Below, piece by piece: positions 44,627 to 51,673 of a stretch of DNA of 51,673 nt. The stretch's first letter is position 1; each line of letters begins with the position of its first letter. Source of the DNA: Prevotella sp. (GTDB lineage: Bacteria; Bacteroidota; Bacteroidia; Bacteroidales; Bacteroidaceae); contig JAFQGS010000129.1 of NCBI GenBank assembly GCA_017415455.1, positions 1 through 51,673 on the forward strand, in the 5' to 3' direction. A model generated the notes under the pieces. The model was given only the letters and a program-made list of their open reading frames with translations. It ran no database searches and had not been told where the DNA came from. The translations under genes were made by a program, and so were the position numbers.

Positions 44627-45877
44627 TCAGTCTTTCAGCTTTGCGAAACCATTGTCTGGCAAAGAGCCGTCGGCCTTGCGTGGTGCCATGAAGAGTGAGG
44701 GCGAAAGACCAATGAAGCGCTCAGCTTGTTTCTCATCCCATGAGTTTCCGTTAGCATCTGGGGAGTCGGATATGTTGGCTGGATGGAATTTATAGTTTTG
44801 CTTGATGCTGTTGAAGCCTATACATCCCTGCAATCGAATACTTCCTTTCAACAACGGTGCGTTGAACATATAGTTACAGGCATTACCCCAGGCTATATTA
44901 TTTATAAGTGTCATACCTTCTGCTGCGCCATTCTGATCGAATCCCCACGCAAGATTGTCGAAAGCAACACAGTTGCTGACTATGTGAGTACCCGTAGAAC
45001 GCGGAAAGGCCGCTCCGCCACTTGACCCGCCACCACCGAGTTTAAAGCCGTTGCCATTGCCTATCGGCCGTCCATCGGATGTGTATCCTGCCTTGTACGA
45101 CCAGCAGCTGTCTATAACAACCGGATGATAGACCATATATAAGTCCCAGTTGTCATCCGAGTTGTTCCATGCCCTGCATCCATGAAACTCATTACCTGGT
45201 CCGGGAAACAGCTTACAGGCAAAGCCATCGGCATCACCGCCATTGTCTGACAGTCCGCCGTATTTTCTTAAATCGGCATTGTTATACGAATCGCAATTGA
45301 TGACTTTATTGCCACGAGAGTATCTGTAATCGGGGTTGGCAAGCGGCTCACCGACTGGGAAACCTGACGGCAACTGACTTTCATCCATAACCATTCCCAT
45401 ACCAATCTGGAGACCTGTGTCGTTGTTGTCGCGGAACACACACTGCTCAACAATATTATATGAGCCTTCTATCTTCATACCATTGTCGGGGGCATTGCAC
45501 ATCGTGAGGCCTTTTATGTGCCAATAGTTAGCACGATAATCCAAATAGATACAACGGCTGTTCTTGAATTCTCCCTCGTTGCCATAACTAATGGCAGAGC
45601 CATCGATAACGGCATCGCCATCGGACCACAGATAACAGCGCTGAGTGTCTGATGTTTGTTTCTCTGGTATTCTTATAGTTTTTGAGATAAGATACCGCCC
45701 TTCATGTATGATAATGGTGTCTCCGGGCATTGCCATATTCACGGCGTACTGTATGGTTAGCCAGGGACTGGATAAGGTTCCGTTATTATTATCGTTCCCT
45801 GTTGGCGCGACATGTATTTGCGCATTGGCTTGCTGAAACAGAGAAACGACGAGCGACAGAAGAAGCGTTCTAAGCAT
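44627..45877 (-). CDS. Secreted pectate lyase-like parallel beta-helix protein (PL9 type)
   Basis: A 416-residue exported protein with a signal peptide to about residue 19 (LLLSLVVSLFQQANA). A right-handed beta-helix follows. The PL9 calcium/catalytic pattern is readable: GGDADGFACKLFPG (Asp), NNSDDNWDLYMVY (the Asp cluster) and GNGFKLGGGG (the Lys that acts as base in PL9). PL9 enzymes cleave polygalacturonate by beta-elimination. This matches the kdgK, eda and uxaA genes 17-20 kb away in pathway, but it stands alone here with no SusC/SusD pair. Confidence 0.9.
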   Translation of the reverse strand: MLRTLLLSLVVSLFQQANAQIHVAPTGNDNNNGTLSSPWLTIQYAVNMAMPGDTIIIHEGRYLISKTIRIPEKQTSDTQRCYLWSDGDAVIDGSAISYGNEGEFKNSRCIYLDYRANYWHIKGLTMCNAPDNGMKIEGSYNIVEQCVFRDNNDTGLQIGMGMVMDESQLPSGFPVGEPLANPDYRYSRGNKVINCDSYNNADLRKYGGLSDNGGDADGFACKLFPGPGNEFHGCRAWNNSDDNWDLYMVYHPVVIDSCWSYKAGYTSDGRPIGNGNGFKLGGGGSSGGAAFPRSTGTHIVSNCVAFDNLAWGFDQNGAAEGMTLINNIAWGNACNYMFNAPLLKGSIRLQGCIGFNSIKQNYKFHPANISDSPDANGNSWDEKQAERFIGLSPSLFMAPRKADGSLPDNGFAKLKD

Positions 45878-45931
45878 ATCAGTATTCTGGGATAGGTATT
45901 AAACGATTATTGGTATGTGCTTAAACAATAG

Positions 45932-45960
45932 GTACTGATAATTTCAGGAACTATCAGTAC
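45932..45960. promoter_or_regulatory. 9-bp inverted repeat between the porin and pectate-lyase genes
   Basis: GTACTGATA (45932-45940) and TATCAGTAC (45952-45960) are perfect inverted copies 11 bases apart. TATCAGTA recurs at 45877-45884 over the pectate-lyase start codon. It could be the porin terminator (45 bases after its stop, but with a poor T-run) or an operator for the lyase. Confidence 0.55.
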
Positions 45961-46004
45961 GCTAACGGGGTAACTATTTAAAATATATACTTGCTGCAAA
46001 AACA

Positions 46005-47042
46005 TCAGAAACGTGTGACGACTTCCACAACGAACTTGTCCTTCTCTGACGGTTTGGCTATTGCTCCGTCACGATAGAAATACTTCTCAAAGTTTATACG
46101 GATGTCCGAGATAAATGGTTTTGCTATGCTCAGCGTCACACCGCCTGTTATTCTTGAGCGCTGATAGTCATTGATTACAAGACTTCCAGTCTCATCTTCC
46201 TTCCCGTCAAGATATCTCATACCGTCACTGTGGTCGCTCATATAATCATAGCGCACAAGGGGTGATACCTTTGTAAAGAAACACTTGCGAAGGGGGATGT
46301 CATAATTGATGAAGGAATTGAATGCATGAACACCGCCAAAAGCATTGTCTGAATAATGCTTGTATAGGTATTCGGCTTCTATATGCCATCCATGTGCATG
46401 CCAGTAGGCGCCTGCATCATAGTGCATAACAGACACGTCATGGGGCTTTATCTTCTGCGAGCTGAGAGTTATGTTAAAGCCATGTGGCAGGAAGACCTGT
46501 CCTTTTACTGAGAAGTTCATATTATTGGTCCAGAAGTCTTTCTGGTCTGTAAGGCCGGAACCGTTGAAGAGTCCGCCCTCTATTGTTATAGGAACACCAA
46601 CATTGAAACTATAACCGGCCATGGCACCTACATCGCGTACGTTTCCCACTTGCTTGGCTATGAACGAGCGATTGGCGAAATACTGGAGATGAGGCGAACG
46701 GTGAGCATCAATGGTGAACGGAATACGCATCTGTCCTATTGTGAATGCGAATCCCTTGAACGGTCTGAATCGTGTATAGGCATCAAGCATCTTTATCTTA
46801 CCTTCGTTACAAAGGTCAACCTCAGCCTTATATTCCACAACCTTCGCAACTTTTCCGTTTACACTGAGACGCGCTGTACGTACTTCAAAACGATTTTCTC
46901 CTTCCTCTGTCTGGTACTCATATTTAGCGCGGAGTGTTCCATGTACCTCTGGAAGATAGTTTACATCTTCTTTCTCCTGGCTGTTTGCACCAATAGCAGA
47001 AAACAATGTTAGTAATGATATTACTGATAATCTTTTCAACAT
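46005..47042 (-). CDS. Outer-membrane porin, OprO/OprP (phosphate-selective) family
   Basis: A 345-residue beta-barrel protein with a signal peptide ending near SAIGANSQ. Repeating amphipathic strands follow (ENRFEVRTARLSVNGKV, FAFTIGQMRIPFTID, AGYSFNVGVPITIEGGLFN) and the C-terminus ends in an aromatic residue (VVEVVTRF), as outer-membrane barrels do. I start at ATG 47042. Longer starts at 47078 or 47063 would fall inside or upstream of the apparent promoter -7 element (47073-47066). OprO/P-like assignment comes from the overall pattern; the substrate need not be phosphate. Confidence 0.8.
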   Translation of the reverse strand: MLKRLSVISLLTLFSAIGANSQEKEDVNYLPEVHGTLRAKYEYQTEEGENRFEVRTARLSVNGKVAKVVEYKAEVDLCNEGKIKMLDAYTRFRPFKGFAFTIGQMRIPFTIDAHRSPHLQYFANRSFIAKQVGNVRDVGAMAGYSFNVGVPITIEGGLFNGSGLTDQKDFWTNNMNFSVKGQVFLPHGFNITLSSQKIKPHDVSVMHYDAGAYWHAHGWHIEAEYLYKHYSDNAFGGVHAFNSFINYDIPLRKCFFTKVSPLVRYDYMSDHSDGMRYLDGKEDETGSLVINDYQRSRITGGVTLSIAKPFISDIRINFEKYFYRDGAIAKPSEKDKFVVEVVTRF

Positions 47043-47065
47043 AAGTAACTTTTTAATTTTCATTG

Positions 47066-47073
47066 CAAATGTA
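47066..47073 (-). promoter_or_regulatory. -7 element of the porin promoter
   Basis: TACATTTG on the minus strand fits TAnnTTTG; an ATTGC lies about 20 bases upstream at the -33 position. It would place transcription start near 47060, so translation should start at 47042. Confidence 0.5.
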
Positions 47074-47119
47074 CACAATATATTTAATATAAGAGCAATC
47101 TGTGTATTACAATTATATG

Positions 47120-47154
47120 AAAAGGGGAAGCATCATCATGATACCTCCCCTTTT
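47120..47154 (-). terminator. Terminator of the nuo operon
   Basis: On the minus strand AAAAGGGGAGG pairs with CTTCCCCTTTT around a loop that itself contains ATCATGAT. It lies 26 bases after the nuoN stop and could also work in the other direction. Confidence 0.78.
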
Positions 47155-47179
47155 TAATATGTCATAATAATCTGTATAC

Positions 47180-48619
47180 TTATGACGCCGAGTTAATCCA
47201 GTGGTAGATACAACTGAATACTCCGAAGAATGCTATACCTGCTGTGCATATCGCAAGGGCAAGACGTGTGTTGCAATCACTCTTGAATGTTGGAAGAGGA
47301 TTGTCACTGTTCTTTATATACATTGCCTTAACAATGAGCAGATAATAGTAGAGACTGACAACTGTGTTTATCAGTGCGATGAATACTACAGCGTATGCCG
47401 CTGCACTACCCTGCTCTGCCGCTGCCATAAATATAAAGAACTTGCTGAACATACCTGCGAATGGAGGAATACCTGCAAGTGAGAACAGGGCAAGAGTCAT
47501 AAGGAAGGATAACTTAGGATTTGTCTTATAGAATCCATCATACGCATCCATGTCTGTAACTCCGTTGTTCTTCTCCTCAACAACACTGATAACAGTGAAC
47601 ACCGCCATATTTGCTACAATATATACAAGAACATAGTATGTAAGAGCAGTGATTCCTGCAGCACTGTTTCCTACTACTGCCAACATGATGTATCCAGCCT
47701 GAGATATAGAACTGAATGCCATGAAGCGCTTCAGATCCTTCTGACGGATAGCAAAAAGGTTAGCGATTGTAATAGAGAGAACAATTACGATATACAGCAG
47801 CCATGTCCAGTATTGTGTCATAGGAGCAAATACCTTCATCAATATTGCCATGAGTGTGAAGGCTGCGGCACCTTTTGAGATAACACTGAGATAACCTGTT
47901 ACGGTTGTTGGTGCACCCTGATAGGTGTCTGCAGTCCAGAAGTGGAATGGAACAAGAGAGATCTTAAAGCCTAATCCACTGAAGAAGAATACAAGACCCA
48001 TGATATTGAATGTCAGATTCTCACTCTGAGCAAGAGCTGTGGCAACATCATCAAAATACAAAGTTCCAACAGAACCGTAGATAAATGAAATGCCATAAAG
48101 CATCACACCACTTGAGAATGTAGCAGTGAGAATGAACTTAGCTGCTGCCTCTGCAGAATTATGACGATACTTGTCAAGTGCAACAAGGCATGCCATTGGC
48201 ACTGAAGCCATCTCAAGACCGAGGAAGAACATCAGGAAATGTCCTGAAGACATCATCATATTCATACCAAGAAGGGTTGACACTACCAACATATAGAACT
48301 CACCTTCTTTGAATCTTGTGTCTTCGCGGCTGAGCCACAAACGGCTTTGAATAACAACAATGAGTGTTCCTGCTGCCAGTATGGCCTTCATTACATTTGC
48401 GGCAGATGTTGATACGTACATATTGCCGAAGGCTGTTGATGGCTCAAGAGCACATATAGTAACTATCACCTGTGCCAGCAAAAGAAGCGACACAAATGGA
48501 TTAAACCACTTACGGCTCTCTGTCTTCTTTGCTGAAATGAAATCAGCAATGAAAACAACTACCAATATGGCCATCAGAAAGGCCTCTGGTATCATATTAA
48601 GAAATTGTCCGTAGTTCAT
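47180..48619 (-). CDS. nuoN: NADH-quinone oxidoreductase subunit N
   Basis: NuoN is one of three antiporter-like proton-pumping subunits of complex I in the inner membrane. The 479-residue protein has about 14 membrane segments. The proton-channel features are present: [18 protein letters not shown] (conserved Glu in TM5), the broken helix [20 protein letters not shown], and [17 protein letters not shown]. It is the last nuo gene, 6 bases after nuoM, as in the standard order. Confidence 0.96.
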   Translation of the reverse strand: MNYGQFLNMIPEAFLMAILVVVFIADFISAKKTESRKWFNPFVSLLLLAQVIVTICALEPSTAFGNMYVSTSAANVMKAILAAGTLIVVIQSRLWLSREDTRFKEGEFYMLVVSTLLGMNMMMSSGHFLMFFLGLEMASVPMACLVALDKYRHNSAEAAAKFILTATFSSGVMLYGISFIYGSVGTLYFDDVATALAQSENLTFNIMGLVFFFSGLGFKISLVPFHFWTADTYQGAPTTVTGYLSVISKGAAAFTLMAILMKVFAPMTQYWTWLLYIVIVLSITIANLFAIRQKDLKRFMAFSSISQAGYIMLAVVGNSAAGITALTYYVLVYIVANMAVFTVISVVEEKNNGVTDMDAYDGFYKTNPKLSFLMTLALFSLAGIPPFAGMFSKFFIFMAAAEQGSAAAYAVVFIALINTVVSLYYYLLIVKAMYIKNSDNPLPTFKSDCNTRLALAICTAGIAFFGVFSCIYHWINSAS

Positions 48620-48625
48620 ATCTTA

Positions 48626-50110
48626 TTACATATTTATTACGTTAATAATTGGCGCTACCGCATTGTCTATAACCTCACTTGCCCACAATGGTGCAATACC
48701 GAGACCGGCAACACAGAAAATGAGACAGCACACAGAGAAACGCTCATCCCATGTTGCGTCTGTAAGCTCAAGATAATGAGGGTCGCTAACCTTCTGGAAG
48801 AGAATCTTACCTACAACTCGGAGAATGTAAACAGCTGTCACAACGATTGATGTACATGCTATGATTGTGGCTGTGCGATGGAATGTATCGGCATTCTCAA
48901 ATGAACCTACAAAGATTGTCATCTCCGCAATGAATCCAGAGAATCCTGGCAAACCAAGATTTGCAAGACCGGCAATTACATAACCAACGGACAAGAATGG
49001 CATTATCTTCATCAAGCCACCAAGCTGACGAACGTCACGTGTGTGAGTACGGCCGTAAATCATACCGATAAGGGCAAAGAAAAGGGCTGTCATCAATCCG
49101 TGAGAAAGCATCTGAAGGATAGCACCTGTACACGCTGTCTTGGTCATCATAAGCAGTGCGAAAAGAACAAGTCCGCAGTGAGACACTGATGAATAGGCAT
49201 TGATATACTTCAAATCTGTCTGAACACATGCCGACAGAGCTCCGTAAACTACAGAGATTGTTGTAAGGATAAGGAATACCCATGACAACTCCTGAGCCGC
49301 AGAAGGCAAAAGGAACATAGCGATGCGGAAACAGCCATAACCTCCAAGCTTCATCAATACACCTGCGTGAAGCATTGATACAGCTGTAGGCGCAGATGCG
49401 TGACCATCAGGACTCCAAGTGTGGAATGGGAACAACGCACCCAACACACCAAAGCCGATGAAGATGAATGGGAAGAATATATTCTGGATATCAGCAGGAA
49501 TATTATTCTCAGCAGCAATCTTAAGTATATTCATTGTTGTTGCACCGTTGAAGAAATAGATTCCAAGAATACCAAGAATAAGAAGAGCAGAACCTCCCAT
49601 AAGCATGAGGGTAAGCTTCATTGCTGAATATTCTTTCTTTCCACTGCCCCATACACCTATAAGAAGATACATAGGAATAAGAGCAACCTCGTAGAACATG
49701 AACATTGTGAACATGTCTATACAGATAAAGAAACCGTATACACCTGTAGAAAGCAATGTGAACCAAAGGAAATACTCTTTTGTCATTGGCTTAAGCTGCC
49801 ATGAAGCGAAAGTACCAGTAAAGACAATGATACTTGAAAGGAGCAACATCACAACTGAAATACCGTCAACTCCGACTGCATAGGCTATATTAAGAGGTTC
49901 AAACCAGACAATACTATCTTCAAAAAGCATTGCCGCTGTATTTCCTGCCTCGCGCTCCTGTATGAATGTTATTGTAAGCCATACAGAAAGTATCAATAAT
50001 GCGGTAGAACCTGCTACCATCACACCACGTACCTGATTAAGATTGCGAGCCACCCAAAGGCCAAGCAACATCAGTACTGGAATTACAACAAATAGACTTA
50101 ATATATTCAT
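48626..50110 (-). CDS. nuoM: NADH-quinone oxidoreductase subunit M
   Basis: NuoM is the middle antiporter-like subunit of complex I. In 494 residues it shows TM5 with the conserved Glu (FMFYEVALIPMYLLIGVWG), the broken-helix FPFHTWSPDGHASAPTAVSM with the key Lys-bearing LMKLGGYG, and the late LGLPGFSGFIAEM. It begins 7 bases after nuoL and runs almost directly into nuoN. Confidence 0.97.
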   Translation of the reverse strand: MNILSLFVVIPVLMLLGLWVARNLNQVRGVMVAGSTALLILSVWLTITFIQEREAGNTAAMLFEDSIVWFEPLNIAYAVGVDGISVVMLLLSSIIVFTGTFASWQLKPMTKEYFLWFTLLSTGVYGFFICIDMFTMFMFYEVALIPMYLLIGVWGSGKKEYSAMKLTLMLMGGSALLILGILGIYFFNGATTMNILKIAAENNIPADIQNIFFPFIFIGFGVLGALFPFHTWSPDGHASAPTAVSMLHAGVLMKLGGYGCFRIAMFLLPSAAQELSWVFLILTTISVVYGALSACVQTDLKYINAYSSVSHCGLVLFALLMMTKTACTGAILQMLSHGLMTALFFALIGMIYGRTHTRDVRQLGGLMKIMPFLSVGYVIAGLANLGLPGFSGFIAEMTIFVGSFENADTFHRTATIIACTSIVVTAVYILRVVGKILFQKVSDPHYLELTDATWDERFSVCCLIFCVAGLGIAPLWASEVIDNAVAPIINVINM

Positions 50111-50117
50111 ATCCTTA

Positions 50118-51673
50118 TTATATGCAAAGTATTACCAATGTTAATGCTATCGTTCCTGTAATAAACCATACTACATAATGGCGTACATCTCCGCTCTGCC
50201 AAGAACGTATGCTCTCACCTGTCTCATTTGCCGACCATGCCATGAAATCGAATGTGCCATCAATGATATGACGATCAAACCAAGCAATAGGCTTAGATAT
50301 GCATCTGAAAATTATCTTGTGAGTAACATACATATAAACTTCATCCATATAGAAACGCTTATATGCTGCTCTGTGCAAGCGTGGGAACGTCTTATACAAC
50401 TTATCTGCGATAGGCTGCTTCTCACCCTTGTAGATATATGTAGCAAGAGCTATTGATATAATAGCTACTACACATGATGTTATTGCAACCTGTGTGTCAA
50501 GGTTAATCTGATAGTCCTTACCATTTGCGCTCACGAAAGAACCGAAGTTTACAATCCAACCACAGCAGATAGTTACTATAGAGAGGAAAATCAATGGTAC
50601 GGTCATTGTCCATGGTGCCTCATGTGGAGTGTGATGAGCATGAAGTTCCTTGTTCTCTGTACCCCAGAAGATACCATAATACAAACGGAACATATAGAAT
50701 GCTGTCATTGCTGCTACACCTGTCATTATCCATCCCACTACAGGACTATAAGCAAAACATGCTGTAATAATCTCGTCCTTAGAGAAGAAACCAGAGAATG
50801 GAGGTATTCCGGCAATGGCAAGACAAGAAATAAGGAATGTAATGTGTGTTATCGGCATATACTTACGCAGTCCACCCATTGCAGACATCTCATTAGAGTG
50901 TACTGCATGGATAATGCAACCGGCACCGAGGAACAGACATGCCTTAAACATAGCATGTGTGAAAAGGTGGAACATTGACGACATGTATCCTAAAGAGGCA
51001 TGATTATCTATCAACTCTCCATGGTGACCTGGAAGACAAACACCAAGAGCAACCATCATAAATGCAATCTGAGAGATTGTAGAGAATGCCAAGACACGCT
51101 TGATATCACTCTGGGCACACGCTACGGCTGCAGCATAGAAGGCAGTGAAGACGCCTACCCATACCACGATGCTCATGTGTGAAGGAGCATATTCTATCCA
51201 CAACGGAAACAAACGTGCAATCTGGAACACTCCTGCCACAACCATTGTTGCTGCGTGGATAAGCGCTGATACTGGCGTTGGACCTTCCATTGCATCTGGC
51301 AACCAGATATGCAATGGGAACATTGCGCTCTTACCAGCTCCACCGATAAACATGAATACAAGAGCTGTTGGAAGAATAAAGGCTCCTGCTGCAACGGCTT
51401 TAGCTGTATTGCACTCTATGAATGGAGTTGTACCCTCACCCATTACAATATTGCCTGTGAATGAGAAGCTGAAAGATTCTGTATAGTAACCGAAAATAAG
51501 GATACCGATAAGGAAGAACATATCAGCAAAGCGTGTTACTATAAACGCTTTCTTTGAAGCAGCAACGGCTGAGTGTAAAGGATAATAAAAACCGATGAGA
51601 AGATATGAGCTAACACCCACAAGTTCCCAGAAAAGATACATCTGGAAAATGTTTGTTGCAACAAAAAGACCTA
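50118..51673 (-). CDS. nuoL: NADH-quinone oxidoreductase subunit L (5' end outside window)
   Basis: NuoL is the distal antiporter-like subunit of complex I with the long lateral helix. The frame is open to the window edge (GLFVATNIFQMYLFWELVG precedes the first Met), so the true start is beyond 51673 and the Met at 51641 is internal. Seen are the TM5 Glu in FWELVGVSSYLLIG, FPLHIWLPDAMEGPTPVSAL, LIHAATMVVAGVFQIAR and GIPPFSGFFSKDEI. The C-terminal region with the amphipathic helix and final membrane segment is present. About the first 100 residues are missing. Confidence 0.96.
   Translation of the reverse strand, partial: GLFVATNIFQMYLFWELVGVSSYLLIGFYYPLHSAVAASKKAFIVTRFADMFFLIGILIFGYYTESFSFSFTGNIVMGEGTTPFIECNTAKAVAAGAFILPTALVFMFIGGAGKSAMFPLHIWLPDAMEGPTPVSALIHAATMVVAGVFQIARLFPLWIEYAPSHMSIVVWVGVFTAFYAAAVACAQSDIKRVLAFSTISQIAFMMVALGVCLPGHHGELIDNHASLGYMSSMFHLFTHAMFKACLFLGAGCIIHAVHSNEMSAMGGLRKYMPITHITFLISCLAIAGIPPFSGFFSKDEIITACFAYSPVVGWIMTGVAAMTAFYMFRLYYGIFWGTENKELHAHHTPHEAPWTMTVPLIFLSIVTICCGWIVNFGSFVSANGKDYQINLDTQVAITSCVVAIISIALATYIYKGEKQPIADKLYKTFPRLHRAAYKRFYMDEVYMYVTHKIIFRCISKPIAWFDRHIIDGTFDFMAWSANETGESIRSWQSGDVRHYVVWFITGTIALTLVILCI

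Noticed and set aside
50118..51641. A complete 507-residue NuoL starting at 51641
   Set aside because: Conserved NuoL residues continue in frame upstream to the window edge, so that Met is internal.

Overview
The window looks like a chromosomal segment of a member of the Bacteroidota, most likely Prevotellaceae. It is AT-rich and its genes lack clear Shine-Dalgarno sites. Several promoters fit the Bacteroidota pattern (TTTG about 20 bases upstream of TAnnTTTG). The gene content also fits: leu genes with a second LeuA-like enzyme, iorA/iorB/paaK, a six-domain S1, a large TamB, and an uronate operon beside a Bacteroidota-type sensor kinase. I see no phage, insertion sequence, rRNA, tRNA or CRISPR.

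Layout: (1) 1-452 is the carB 3' end with its terminator. (2) 668-7740, minus strand, is a leucine operon, leuA-leuC-leuD-second LeuA-like-leuB-TPR protein. It is preceded by a promoter, an Ile/Leu-rich leader peptide and a terminator hairpin that together form a transcription attenuator. (3) 7797-17639 is housekeeping: dnaB (minus), then ispE, a NUDIX hydrolase, tamB and rpsA (plus). (4) 17795-24683, minus strand, is a contiguous run kdgK-eda-double sensor kinase-response regulator-short AbgT-like membrane protein-63-residue protein. Divergent from it are a LacI-type regulator and uxaA. Together kdgK, eda and uxaA make the lower half of galacturonate breakdown. (5) 27614-33416, plus strand, holds an NhaC-type antiporter, two poorly characterised proteins, a cytoplasmic 5'-nucleotidase-family protein and NudC. 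(6) 33532-37941 holds an SDR (minus), then a flavin reductase, a MmcQ/YjbR protein, a zinc metallopeptidase and a glutamine synthetase. (7) 38275-44344, minus strand, is an aryl-acid module: omega-amidase, iorA, iorB, aminotransferase, paaK, ACT protein. It connects aromatic amino acids, arylpyruvates and arylacetyl-CoA/arylacetates. (8) 44627-47073, minus strand, holds a secreted PL9-type pectate lyase and an OprO/P-type porin. (9) 47180-51673, minus strand, holds nuoN, nuoM and a 5'-truncated nuoL.

The most interesting items are three. First, the 1181-residue sensor kinase contains two kinase modules with reciprocal losses: the first keeps the ATPase motifs but lacks the phospho-accepting His, and the second keeps an H-box but lacks the ATPase motifs. 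Second, four intergenic 22-bp tandem-repeat arrays share one consensus (TAA-N5-ATACTTTTGA-N4), and each lies just downstream of a gene end. Third, the leu attenuator is visible base by base. The two gene-free stretches over 300 bases (10809-11137 and 37942-38274) both hold one of the repeat arrays plus hairpins.
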